DNA of 7,237 nucleotides from Oscillospiraceae bacterium (GTDB taxonomy: Bacteria > Bacillota > Clostridia > UMGS1810). Within the stretch, counting starts at the first letter, position 1. The number at the start of each line of letters is the position of its first letter. The translations under genes were made by a program, and so were the position numbers. Below are positions 1 through 5,686 of this stretch, one piece after another. The stretch lies in contig JALEIO010000125.1 in the NCBI GenBank assembly GCA_022769845.1, forward strand, positions 1 to 7,237. The letters run 5' to 3'. The notes under the pieces were generated by a model, which did no database searches, was not told the DNA's origin, and saw nothing but the letters and a program-made list of their open reading frames with translations.

Positions 1-22
1 AGGGAAGAATTTTAAATAAATG

Positions 23-50
23 AAAATTGTATTAACAGCACAAAATACAA
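23..50 (-). terminator. Possible weak intrinsic terminator of the amidase gene
   Basis: Read on the minus strand just past the amidase stop codon, TTGTATT (50-44) and AATACAA (33-27) form a 7-bp stem around a 10-base loop, and the stem is followed by TTTT (26-23). The position fits a terminator for the leftward gene. The stem is almost all A-T and the T run is short, so it would be weak. Confidence 0.4.
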
Positions 51-64
51 GTTAAAAGTTTGCA

Positions 65-1519
65 TCAGGAATTTTTAGCTTTAATAATATTCTGTTTCAT
101 CGTTTCAAGAGATTGCTTAATGCCGTCGGCAATGGAACGTGCGTAAGTCTCAAGAACGGTTTCATTGGTTAAAATTGCTCTGTCGTCCGCATTTGAAATG
201 AATGCACATTCAATTAAAACGGCAGGCATATTCGTCTTTCTTAATACCCAAAGTCCCGGGCGCGAAACAATTCCTCTATCCTTAATATTTACTGCTTCGG
301 CAATTTTTTTATTTATATTCAATGCAGCCTCTTTTGAATTTATGCCGTATTTATCACTTAAAGCGTCGCCGTTATACAAAACCATCATACCGCTTATGTC
401 AGGACTGTTTTCCATTGCGTTTATATGTATGCTTACAAAAAGGTCGGCATCATATCCGTTTGCAATATCGGTGATTTCTTTAAGCTCCAAAAATTTGTCG
501 GTTGTACGCGTGGATTTTACGTTTATACCCTCTGATTGCAAGATTTCGTAAACCTTATTTGCAATTTTGAGGTTTATATCCTTTTCGGCAAGAATAATTT
601 CGCCGTTTTCGTTTTTGTAGATAGCACCCGGGTCTTTTCCACCGTGACCTGCGTCAATAACCACGCAGAGATTGTTTTCATCTCGGCTTAAGGTAAATTC
701 GCGGTCAGAAATATTGTTTGTATTGTTGTTCGCATTATTTGTACTATCACCGTTTGACGGATTATTTACCGCCGTATTGCTGCTGCCGACGCTTACGGTA
801 AATATACCATTTGCAAGGCTTTTTTCGTATGGCTGTGCATTTTTACATTCTATTACTACGCGTGCGTAATCCTCGTGCTGCGCATATCGTATTTCCTTTA
901 CAAACGCATTGTCAACAGTGACTTTGGAATCGGAAAAAGCGAGGGTTGCATTTTCAAAATCAAAAACTATGCAGTTTGAATATGAAAGCAAAAATGTTTT
1001 AGGCTCGGTTTTTCCGTTGTACTTTATTTCAAAAACACATTTGTCAACATCGTTTTTTGCAAGCTTTATATCCGAAATAAGCAGCTGTTCGTTATTTTTT
1101 TCTTCATATATAATATACACGCTTTTTGTTTTTTCCTCCCAGTTAACCGCGCAGCCGAGTGTTTCGCTTATAAAGCGTATCGGCACCATACAGCGGTCCG
1201 AAATAATTGTAGGAGCGCAGTCAAGAGTTACTTTTTGTTCATTGACATATGCTGTTTCGCTGCCAACGGTAAGGAGAATTTCATTTACGTCTTTTTTTAT
1301 TAAAACCTGTTTTTTCGCATCGTTCCATTCAACGCTTGCGCCGAATGCGTCAAAAATTGCACGAGTGGGGCAGAGCGTTCTGTCGTTTACAATCTGTGGT
1401 GCAACATCGCACGAAAGCCTTGTGCCGTTTATGTAAAGTGAAATTTCACCGTTTGCAAAAATTTGCATACACGAAAAAGCAAAAGCAAAAATTATGACAA
1501 ACAAAAGCAGTTTTTTCAT
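65..1519 (-). CDS. Secreted N-acetylmuramoyl-L-alanine amidase with stalk and AMIN domains
   Basis: This 484-residue exported zinc amidase should cleave the bond between N-acetylmuramic acid and L-alanine in peptidoglycan, outside the membrane. Residues 1-22 form a signal peptide (MKK, then a hydrophobic stretch). Residues about 25-138 hold two copies of a stalk repeat of the copper amine oxidase N-terminal type (39-74 and 101-136, each with an AP..I..DR...P.R core and a VxW strand). Residues about 145-245 resemble an AMIN domain, which in this family targets the enzyme to the envelope. An Asn/Ser/Thr-rich linker (247-270) leads into an Amidase_3 domain (about 284-473). Its zinc ligands are visible as H292 in DAGHGG, E312 in AEKD and H365 in SIHIN, and the catalytic glutamate as E437 in LIECAF. 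All key residues are present, so it should be active. The ATG has GAAAGGAG six bases upstream. It is transcribed away from rpmH. The domain order fits Clostridia; the exact cellular role (division, germination or turnover) cannot be told. Confidence 0.92.
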   Translation of the reverse strand: MKKLLLFVIIFAFAFSCMQIFANGEISLYINGTRLSCDVAPQIVNDRTLCPTRAIFDAFGASVEWNDAKKQVLIKKDVNEILLTVGSETAYVNEQKVTLDCAPTIISDRCMVPIRFISETLGCAVNWEEKTKSVYIIYEEKNNEQLLISDIKLAKNDVDKCVFEIKYNGKTEPKTFLLSYSNCIVFDFENATLAFSDSKVTVDNAFVKEIRYAQHEDYARVVIECKNAQPYEKSLANGIFTVSVGSSNTAVNNPSNGDSTNNANNNTNNISDREFTLSRDENNLCVVIDAGHGGKDPGAIYKNENGEIILAEKDINLKIANKVYEILQSEGINVKSTRTTDKFLELKEITDIANGYDADLFVSIHINAMENSPDISGMMVLYNGDALSDKYGINSKEAALNINKKIAEAVNIKDRGIVSRPGLWVLRKTNMPAVLIECAFISNADDRAILTNETVLETYARSIADGIKQSLETMKQNIIKAKNS

Positions 1520-1553
1520 TTTTTTCTCCTTTCAAAAATTTAAATGCAAAATT

Positions 1554-1562
1554 ATTTTATCA
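1554..1562 (-). promoter_or_regulatory. Candidate extended -10 promoter for the amidase
   Basis: On the minus strand TGATAAAAT (1562-1554) matches an extended -10 element: TGn followed by TAAAAT, five of six bases of TATAAT. It would start transcription near 1547, leaving a leader of about 28 bases that includes the SD. No good -35 is seen at normal spacing. The surrounding DNA is so AT-rich that a chance match is likely. Confidence 0.27.
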
Positions 1563-1651
1563 CAAATTTATTATTTTTTCGACAAAAAATTCAATATGCA
1601 ACGAAAATGTAATATTATATTAAAAAATAATAAAAATAAATGAATTAAATA

Positions 1652-1680
1652 TTGACAAAAACTAATTTGTATTGTATAAT
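1652..1680 (+). promoter_or_regulatory. Strong housekeeping (sigma-A type) promoter for rpmH and the downstream cluster
   Basis: TTGACA (1652-1657) and TATAAT (1675-1680) are both perfect consensus hexamers with a 17-base spacer. The stretch just upstream (about 1620-1650) is almost pure A/T and could act as an UP element. Transcription would start near 1687, giving a leader of about 66 bases before rpmH. Such strength is expected for a ribosomal protein gene. Confidence 0.9.
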
Positions 1681-1702
1681 TAATAACGATTTGTAAAATA
1701 TG

Positions 1703-1722
1703 ACAAGCTTTTTTGCGCTTGT
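1703..1722 (+). other. Small hairpin in the rpmH leader
   Basis: ACAAGC (1703-1708) pairs with GCTTGT (1717-1722) around an 8-base loop, in the untranslated leader about 16 bases after the predicted transcript start. It is not followed by a T run, so it is not a terminator. It may protect the 5' end or be incidental; I recognise no known regulatory RNA here. Confidence 0.35.
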
Positions 1723-1752
1723 TTATATAGGTGATTTAGGGAGGTGCTTTTT

Positions 1753-1887
1753 ATGAAAAGAACATATCAGCCGAATGTAAGACACAGAAGTAAAGTTCAC
1801 GGCTTCAGAAAAAGAATGTCAACAAGCAATGGCAGAAAAGTTTTAGCTCGCAGAAGATTAAAGGGTAGAAAAGTATTATCTGCGTAA
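1753..1887 (+). CDS. rpmH: 50S ribosomal protein L34
   Basis: This 44-residue, highly basic protein is L34, a small component of the large ribosomal subunit that binds 23S rRNA. It begins MKRTYQPNVRHRSKVHGF and continues with FRKRMST, NGR, LARRR and KGRK, the conserved pattern and usual length of bacterial L34. The ATG has a very strong SD, AGGGAGGTG (1738-1746), six bases upstream. The stop is a tandem TAATAA. It is the first gene of the cluster and sits directly behind a consensus promoter. A hairpin with a T run follows, so many transcripts may end after rpmH. Confidence 0.98.
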   Translation: MKRTYQPNVRHRSKVHGFRKRMSTSNGRKVLARRRLKGRKVLSA

Positions 1888-1901
1888 TAAAGGAAACTCC
1901 G

Positions 1902-1928
1902 AAAGGCCACAGCGTTTGTGGTCTTTTT
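1902..1928 (+). terminator. Intrinsic terminator or attenuator between rpmH and rnpA
   Basis: AAAGGCCAC (1902-1910) pairs with GTGGTCTTT (1918-1926) in a 9-bp stem with one G-T wobble and a 7-base loop. The T run continues to 1928. It lies 14 bases after the rpmH stop and 20 bases before the rnpA start. Because no other promoter is visible before rnpA, it probably acts as a partial terminator that lets more L34 than RnpA be made. A processing site is the other possibility. Confidence 0.7.
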
Positions 1929-1948
1929 AAGCAACAGGAGGTTTTTGC

Positions 1949-2278
1949 TTGAAGGGGACCGTTAAGCTTAACAGAGAGTTCAGATATGCGTACAGCCGCG
2001 GAAAAAAGGTTGTTACGCCTGCTCTTGTTATGCATTATTACAAAAACAGGACAAGCGTTACAAAATACGGAATTACTGCCTCTACGGCAATAGGCAAGGC
2101 TCATATGCGAAACAGAGCAAAACGCCTTATAAGAGAGGCGTACAGGTGCTTTAAGCCAAGCATAAAGGATGGTTACAACATAATTTTTGCGGCAAGGGTT
2201 AAAACCGCTTGCACAAGCTTTAATACCGTTAAAACCGCAATGAACGAATGTCTTGAAAAAGCAGGTTTGCTTAAATGA
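1949..2278 (+). CDS. rnpA: Ribonuclease P protein component
   Basis: This 109-residue basic protein is the protein subunit of RNase P. It binds the catalytic RNA and the precursor-tRNA leader and helps cleave the tRNA 5' end. The family signature is at residues 54-63, RNRAKRLIRE, and the N-terminal L.REFRYAY.RGKK pattern is typical. The length is normal. The usual lysine-rich SKKxG stretch just before the signature reads STAIGK here, a mild deviation. The start is TTG at 1949, with AGGAGG (1936-1941) seven bases upstream; the next in-frame ATG is inside the conserved fold, so TTG is the only sensible start. The stop overlaps the yidD start as ATGA, which suggests translational coupling. The gene for the RNA subunit is not in the window. 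Confidence 0.96.
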   Translation: MKGTVKLNREFRYAYSRGKKVVTPALVMHYYKNRTSVTKYGITASTAIGKAHMRNRAKRLIREAYRCFKPSIKDGYNIIFAARVKTACTSFNTVKTAMNECLEKAGLLK

Positions 2279-2493
2279 AAATAATTAAAAAAGCTTTAAT
2301 TCGGCTTATTTTATTTTATCAAAAATTTATATCGCCGCTTAAAAAACCATGTTGCAGGTTTTATCCGACCTGTTCGCAGTATGCGCTTGAAGCGGTGGAA
2401 AAATACGGAGTTTTAAAGGGAAGCTTTCTTGCGCTGAAAAGAATACTTCGCTGTAATCCGTTTTGCAAGGGCGGCTTCGACCCGCTTAAATAA
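2275..2493 (+). CDS. yidD: Membrane protein insertion efficiency factor YidD
   Basis: This 72-residue protein belongs to the YidD family (formerly DUF37, haemolysin-like). Family members are small, peripherally membrane-associated proteins that assist YidC-dependent insertion of inner-membrane proteins. The N terminus (about 1-20) is an amphipathic, basic-hydrophobic helix. The conserved core CRFYPTCSQYALEA spans 27-40, followed by KGSFLALKRILRCNPFCKGG (48-67) and FDPL. The conserved cysteines (C27, C33, C60, C64) are present, and C26 is an extra one. The length is normal for the family. Its ATG overlaps the rnpA stop by four bases, so it is probably made by ribosomes finishing rnpA. yidC follows after 42 bases. 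Confidence 0.96.
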   Translation: MKIIKKALIRLILFYQKFISPLKKPCCRFYPTCSQYALEAVEKYGVLKGSFLALKRILRCNPFCKGGFDPLK

Positions 2494-2522
2494 TATTGAC
2501 AATGCGTAAAAATTTTGCGCAC

Positions 2523-2538
2523 GGAGGCGATTGGCATT
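2523..2538 (+). promoter_or_regulatory. Shine-Dalgarno site that fixes the yidC start at an ATT codon
   Basis: GGAGG (2523-2527) is the only strong SD between yidD and yidC. In the yidC frame the codon at the ideal distance (8 bases) is ATT at 2536-2538. The only conventional start codon upstream in frame, TTG at 2515, lies before this SD and has none of its own. The next in-frame ATG is at codon 51, past the first membrane segment. Confidence 0.65.
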
Positions 2539-3471
2539 AATATTTTCAGAGGAATTTCACACGGGCTTGGATTTGTTTTAAATTTTATATACGGATTTGT
2601 GAATAATTACGGTGTTGCTCTTATAATTTTTACTGTTTTGGTAAAGCTTATTTTGCTGCCGCTCAGCGCAAAGCAGCAAAAATCAATGGTAAAAATGCAG
2701 CAGGTGCAGCCAAAGCTTAAGGATTTGCAGGATAAATACAAAAACGACCCGCAAAAGCTGCAGCAGGAGCAAATGAAACTTTATAAGGAGCATAATGTAA
2801 GCCCCGCGGGCGGCTGTTTGCCGATGCTTATTCAGATGCCGATACTTTTTTGCCTGTATCAGGTAATTTCTTATCCGTTAACGTTTATGCTTCAGATGTC
2901 GGCAAGCGAAAGCTGGGCGCTGGCAATGCAGTATGCGTCGGACATAACGAGCAAAAATTTTAATTCGGCGGCGCAGATTATTGCGGCAACAAAATCGGGA
3001 CTTATTGATTTTGAACTTTTTAAAGGCTTTGATTTGTCGCTTGTTCCGTGGCAGGGCATTACAAACCCGAACGTACTGTGGATAATTCCGATTTTTGCAG
3101 GTCTTACAACTTTCTTAAGCAGCTACATTACAATGAACACTTCCAATAATAAGCGGGAAAAGAAGGAAGATGAAAAGCCCAAAAGAATTTTAAATCCCGA
3201 GGATACAAAGCAGGGAGGCAATGCTGACCAAGCACAGGCTATGAATAAATCTATGATGTATTTTATGCCGTTTTTTACCGGATGGATTGCCTTCAGTTAT
3301 TCGGCGGCACTCGGTTTTTACTGGAGCTTGAGCAACGTTCTTTCCATTTTGCAGCAGATGTATCTTAATCACAAATACGGCGAAAAATTCAAAGAAGAGG
3401 TTAAGGCAATCGAGGATGAAAAGGAAAAGGCTCGAAAAGAAAGAAGAAAGTTAAAGCAGAAAAGAAAATAA
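2536..3471 (+). CDS. yidC: Membrane protein insertase YidC/Oxa1/SpoIIIJ family
   Basis: This insertase places proteins in the cytoplasmic membrane, alone or with Sec. From the ATT at 2536 it has 311 residues; from TTG 2515 it would have 318. The first membrane helix is about 22-43 with a lysine, K37, in VLVKLILLPL where the hydrophilic-groove arginine usually sits. A cytoplasmic helical hairpin follows (about 45-88, KQQKSM, then charged Q/K-rich sequence), then PAGGCLPMLIQMPILFCLY (90-108) starting the second helix, an external loop (about 114-172), a helix at 178-200, a charged cytoplasmic loop (201-237) and a final helical pair (240-275, FMPFF...GFYWSLSN). The basic tail (281-311) could contact ribosomes. 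It lacks the signal peptide, lipobox and large periplasmic domain of other YidC types, as is common in Clostridia. It sits between yidD and jag, its usual partners. Confidence 0.95.
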   Translation: MNIFRGISHGLGFVLNFIYGFVNNYGVALIIFTVLVKLILLPLSAKQQKSMVKMQQVQPKLKDLQDKYKNDPQKLQQEQMKLYKEHNVSPAGGCLPMLIQMPILFCLYQVISYPLTFMLQMSASESWALAMQYASDITSKNFNSAAQIIAATKSGLIDFELFKGFDLSLVPWQGITNPNVLWIIPIFAGLTTFLSSYITMNTSNNKREKKEDEKPKRILNPEDTKQGGNADQAQAMNKSMMYFMPFFTGWIAFSYSAALGFYWSLSNVLSILQQMYLNHKYGEKFKEEVKAIEDEKEKARKERRKLKQKRK

Positions 3472-3507
3472 TTTTTGCGATTTTTATATTAATGGAGAGT
3501 GATTGTC

Positions 3508-4128
3508 GTGAAAACAATCGAAATGGTTGGTAAAACCGTTGAGGACGCTACAAATGCGGCGCTCGGCGAGCTTAATGCGAAAATTGAAGATGTTGAGGTT
3601 GAAGTTCTTGAAGAAGGCTCAAAAGGATTTTTGGGTATGGGAAGCAAGGACGCAAAGGTTAGGATAACTTTAAAATGTACGCCCGTTTCAAAAGCGGTGG
3701 ACTTTTTGACGCAGCTTTTTGATGTTTGGGGAATTGAAGTTAAAATCAACGCCGAGCTTGAGGGCGATGTTTTGAGAATAAACCTTGAAGGCGATGATAT
3801 GGGCGTTGTAATCGGAAAAAGAGGCGAAACGCTGGATGCATTGCAGCATCTTACAAGCCTCAATGTGAACACCGGCAACGGCGATTTTGTAAAGGTGAGC
3901 ATTGATACCGAAGGCTATCGCGAAAAGAGAGTTAAAACGCTTGAAAATCTTGCGGCAAAGCTTGCTTCAAAGGTTGCAAAAACCAAGCACAACGTAACGC
4001 TTGAGCCTATGAATTCTTATGAAAGACGAATTATTCACGCTTCGCTTCAGGATAATGAATATGTAACAACATACAGTGTAGGGCAGTCACCTAACAGAAA
4101 AGTTGTAATAGCTTATAACAGAAAATAG
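3508..4128 (+). CDS. jag: RNA-binding protein Jag/KhpB (Jag_N, KH and R3H domains)
   Basis: This 206-residue cytoplasmic protein is Jag, also called KhpB or EloR, an RNA-binding protein linked in Firmicutes to cell elongation, envelope control and, by position, to YidC. The Jag_N domain is at 1-53, with EEGSKGFLGMGSK (35-47). The KH domain is at about 75-135; its GxxG loop is GKRG (103-106) followed by TLDALQ. The R3H domain is at about 140-206, with the RxxxH core in ERRIIHASLQ (R173, H177). The start chosen is GTG at 3508, giving MKTIEMVGKTVEDA, which matches the family N terminus; GGAG (3494-3497) lies 10 bases upstream. A GTG at 3499 would add three residues but overlaps the SD. It follows yidC after 36 bases and is followed by a strong hairpin, so it probably ends the operon. 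Confidence 0.96.
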   Translation: MKTIEMVGKTVEDATNAALGELNAKIEDVEVEVLEEGSKGFLGMGSKDAKVRITLKCTPVSKAVDFLTQLFDVWGIEVKINAELEGDVLRINLEGDDMGVVIGKRGETLDALQHLTSLNVNTGNGDFVKVSIDTEGYREKRVKTLENLAAKLASKVAKTKHNVTLEPMNSYERRIIHASLQDNEYVTTYSVGQSPNRKVVIAYNRK

Positions 4129-4138
4129 TTCGATTTTT

Positions 4139-4171
4139 AAGGTTGCCTTGTTGGTAAGGCAGCCTTTATTT
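4139..4171 (+). terminator. Intrinsic terminator after jag
   Basis: AAGGTTGCCTT (4139-4149) pairs with AAGGCAGCCTT (4156-4166) in an 11-bp stem with one G-T wobble and a 6-base loop, followed by TTTATTTAT. It begins 10 bases after the jag stop. The T run is interrupted, so some read-through into mnmE is possible. Confidence 0.78.
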
Positions 4172-4176
4172 ATAAC
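4148..4176 (+). promoter_or_regulatory. Weak candidate promoter for mnmE-mnmG
   Basis: TTGTTG (4148-4153) and TATAAC (4171-4176) are 17 bases apart. The -10 matches five of six bases, but the -35 matches only its first three. It overlaps the jag terminator, which would place the mnmE transcript start near 4183 and put both downstream hairpins in the leader. No better promoter is seen before mnmE; read-through from the first operon is the alternative. Confidence 0.25.
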
Positions 4177-4183
4177 ATAGGAA

Positions 4184-4206
4184 ATTGCGCGCGAGAAGTG
4201 CGCAAT
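4184..4206 (+). other. Hairpin upstream of mnmE
   Basis: ATTGCGCGC (4184-4192) pairs with GTGCGCAAT (4198-4206) in a 9-bp stem with one G-T wobble and the loop GAGAA. No T run follows, so it is not an intrinsic terminator. It lies between the jag terminator and the larger palindrome at 4218-4285. Its role is unknown. Confidence 0.5.
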
Positions 4207-4217
4207 CAGCTTGTTTC

Positions 4218-4285
4218 AAAAAAGCGCACCCCACCCCTCAAGATTGAGGGGCAGGGGTGTTGATGTGTACGTAGTACGCTTTTTT
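4218..4285. repeat. Compound palindrome, possible dispersed repeat or bidirectional terminator
   Basis: Three nested pairs of arms are visible: AAAAAAGCG (4218-4226) with CGCTTTTTT (4277-4285), CACCCC (4227-4232) with GGGGTG (4254-4259), and CCCCTCA (4234-4240) with TGAGGGG (4245-4251) around the loop AGAT. The right side holds 17 extra bases (4260-4276) containing a small hairpin, GTGTAC-GTA-GTACGC (4265-4279), that competes with the outer arm. The G/C-rich core contrasts with its AT-rich surroundings. The A run on one side and T run on the other would allow termination in both directions. It ends 21 bases before the mnmE start. No coding role is likely, although the mnmE frame stays open through it. 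Confidence 0.6.
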
Positions 4286-4306
4286 ATTTTAAGGATGGTA
4301 AAAATT

Positions 4307-5668
4307 ATGCAAAAAACCATAGCGGCAATCGCAACGGCACCGGGCATAGGCGGAATTGCAATAATAAGATTGAGCGGCGATAATGCTGTAAGCATTACAG
4401 ATAAAATTTTTAAAGGCAAAAAACGCCTTGCAGACGTTAAATCGCACACCGTTCATTACGGCTTTATATATGACGGCGAAGAAAAAATTGACGAGGTTCT
4501 TGTAACGGTTATGCGCGCGCCAAGCTCCTATACAAAAGAAGATGTCGTTGAAATAAACTGCCACGGCGGAACGATAAGCGCACGAAAAATTTTGAGCCTT
4601 GTTGTTAAAAACGGTGCGGCATATGCCGACAGAGGCGAGTTTACAAAACGCGCATTTTTAAACGGCAGAATTGACCTTTGCGAGGCGGAGGCGGTTATTG
4701 ACGTTATAAATTCAAAGACAGGCCGTCTTCACACTGCGGCGGTAAATCAGCTTGGCGGAAGCTTGTCAGAAAAAATAAACGAAATTCGCGAAGGACTTTT
4801 ATCACTTGCGGCAAACCTCGACGTTATAAACGACTTTCCCGAAGAAGGCTTGGAGCCAATGTCAGACGAGCAATATTATAATCTATTGTGCAGTATTAAA
4901 GATAAAACCGAAAAGCTTTATTTGACCGCAGACAGAGGCAGAATTATTAAGTACGGCGTAAAAACCGTTATTTTAGGCAAGCCCAATGTGGGAAAATCGT
5001 CGCTTTTAAATCTTCTTTCAGGAAGCGAGAGGGCGATTGTAACCGATGTTGAAGGCACAACGCGCGATGTTATAGAGGAGCAAATTAACCTTGGCAATAT
5101 TATGCTCGCAGTATCTGATACGGCAGGAATAAGAAGCACTGATGATACAGTTGAAAAGATTGGCGTGGAAATGTCGAAAAAGCGTGCTGAAGAAGCCGAA
5201 CTTGTAATTTTTATGCTGGACGCACAAAAGGAAATCGACAAAAACGACATTGAAATTTACTCGATGATAAGCGGCAAAAAAAGTATAATTTTGGTTAATA
5301 AAAGCGAAAACGGGATAACCGAAGGCGTTAAAAATTTTTGCGCCGGTAAGGAAAATGTTATAGAATTTTCGGTGAAAAATGAAATAGGCATTGATGAGCT
5401 TAACAAAAAAATTTCCGATATGTTTGATATGGGTGAAATTTGTGATAACGGCGGTGAAACGATTATAAACGAACGCCACAAGGAAGCGCTTGCAAACGCA
5501 CTTTCAAGCATAAATGCAGCTGTGGAAACGCTAAAATCAAACCTTCCGTCCGATATGACGTTTGTGGATATTGAAAACGCTTTAAAAAGTCTTGGCGAGG
5601 TTGTGGGAATGAGTATCGGCGAGGAAATTGTGGATAGGATTTTTCACTCGTTCTGTGTGGGCAAATAA
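4307..5668 (+). CDS. mnmE: tRNA uridine-5-carboxymethylaminomethyl modification GTPase MnmE (TrmE)
   Basis: MnmE is a potassium-activated GTPase that works with MnmG to add a (carboxymethyl)aminomethyl group to C5 of the wobble uridine of certain tRNAs, using a one-carbon unit from a folate. The protein has 453 residues, the usual length. The N-terminal folate-binding domain (about 1-118) begins TIAAIATAPGIGGIAIIRLSG and holds the conserved INCHGG (83-88) and RGEFTKRAFLNGR (109-121). A helical domain surrounds a GTPase domain (about 217-373): G1 GKPNVGKSS (224-232, with N227 as the potassium-site asparagine), G2 EGTTRD (249-254), G3 DTAG (271-274) and G4 NKSE (331-334), where NKxD is normal. 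The C terminus FCVGK (449-453) carries the conserved cysteine C450. The start is ATG 4307 because the protein then matches the family; AAGGA (4291-4295) lies 11 bases upstream. ATG 4295 has no SD, and the frame remains open 32 codons upstream through the palindrome. mnmG follows after 18 bases. Confidence 0.97.
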   Translation: MQKTIAAIATAPGIGGIAIIRLSGDNAVSITDKIFKGKKRLADVKSHTVHYGFIYDGEEKIDEVLVTVMRAPSSYTKEDVVEINCHGGTISARKILSLVVKNGAAYADRGEFTKRAFLNGRIDLCEAEAVIDVINSKTGRLHTAAVNQLGGSLSEKINEIREGLLSLAANLDVINDFPEEGLEPMSDEQYYNLLCSIKDKTEKLYLTADRGRIIKYGVKTVILGKPNVGKSSLLNLLSGSERAIVTDVEGTTRDVIEEQINLGNIMLAVSDTAGIRSTDDTVEKIGVEMSKKRAEEAELVIFMLDAQKEIDKNDIEIYSMISGKKSIILVNKSENGITEGVKNFCAGKENVIEFSVKNEIGIDELNKKISDMFDMGEICDNGGETIINERHKEALANALSSINAAVETLKSNLPSDMTFVDIENALKSLGEVVGMSIGEEIVDRIFHSFCVGK

Positions 5669-5686
5669 CTTAAAAAGGGTGAGTTT

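Noticed and set aside
165..1436. Plus-strand open frames opposite the amidase (165-551, 672-869, 909-1436)
   Set aside because: They lie antisense to a gene with clear domains and catalytic residues, have no convincing SD or family features, and are shadows of its codon use.
1556..1565. TTATCACAA in the divergent region as a DnaA box
   Set aside because: It differs from TTATCCACA at several core positions, is single, and no cluster of boxes is present, so there is no support for an origin here.
1703..1722. Leader hairpin of rpmH as a terminator-type riboswitch
   Set aside because: It has only a 6-bp stem, no T run after it and no aptamer-like structure in about 66 bases of leader.
2496..2501. 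Perfect TTGACA just after yidD, as a possible -35 of a yidC promoter
   Set aside because: At spacings of 16 to 18 bases the would-be -10 positions are G/C-rich (near GCACGG) with no resemblance to TATAAT.
3492..3533. Short ORF from ATG 3492 overlapping the jag start
   Set aside because: Its ATG overlaps the jag SD and it ends after 13 codons in another frame; it looks like chance.
4211..4306. Longer MnmE with 32 extra N-terminal residues
   Set aside because: The extra residues are translation of the palindrome, match nothing expected in MnmE, and start at a TTG without an SD; ATG 4307 gives the standard N terminus.
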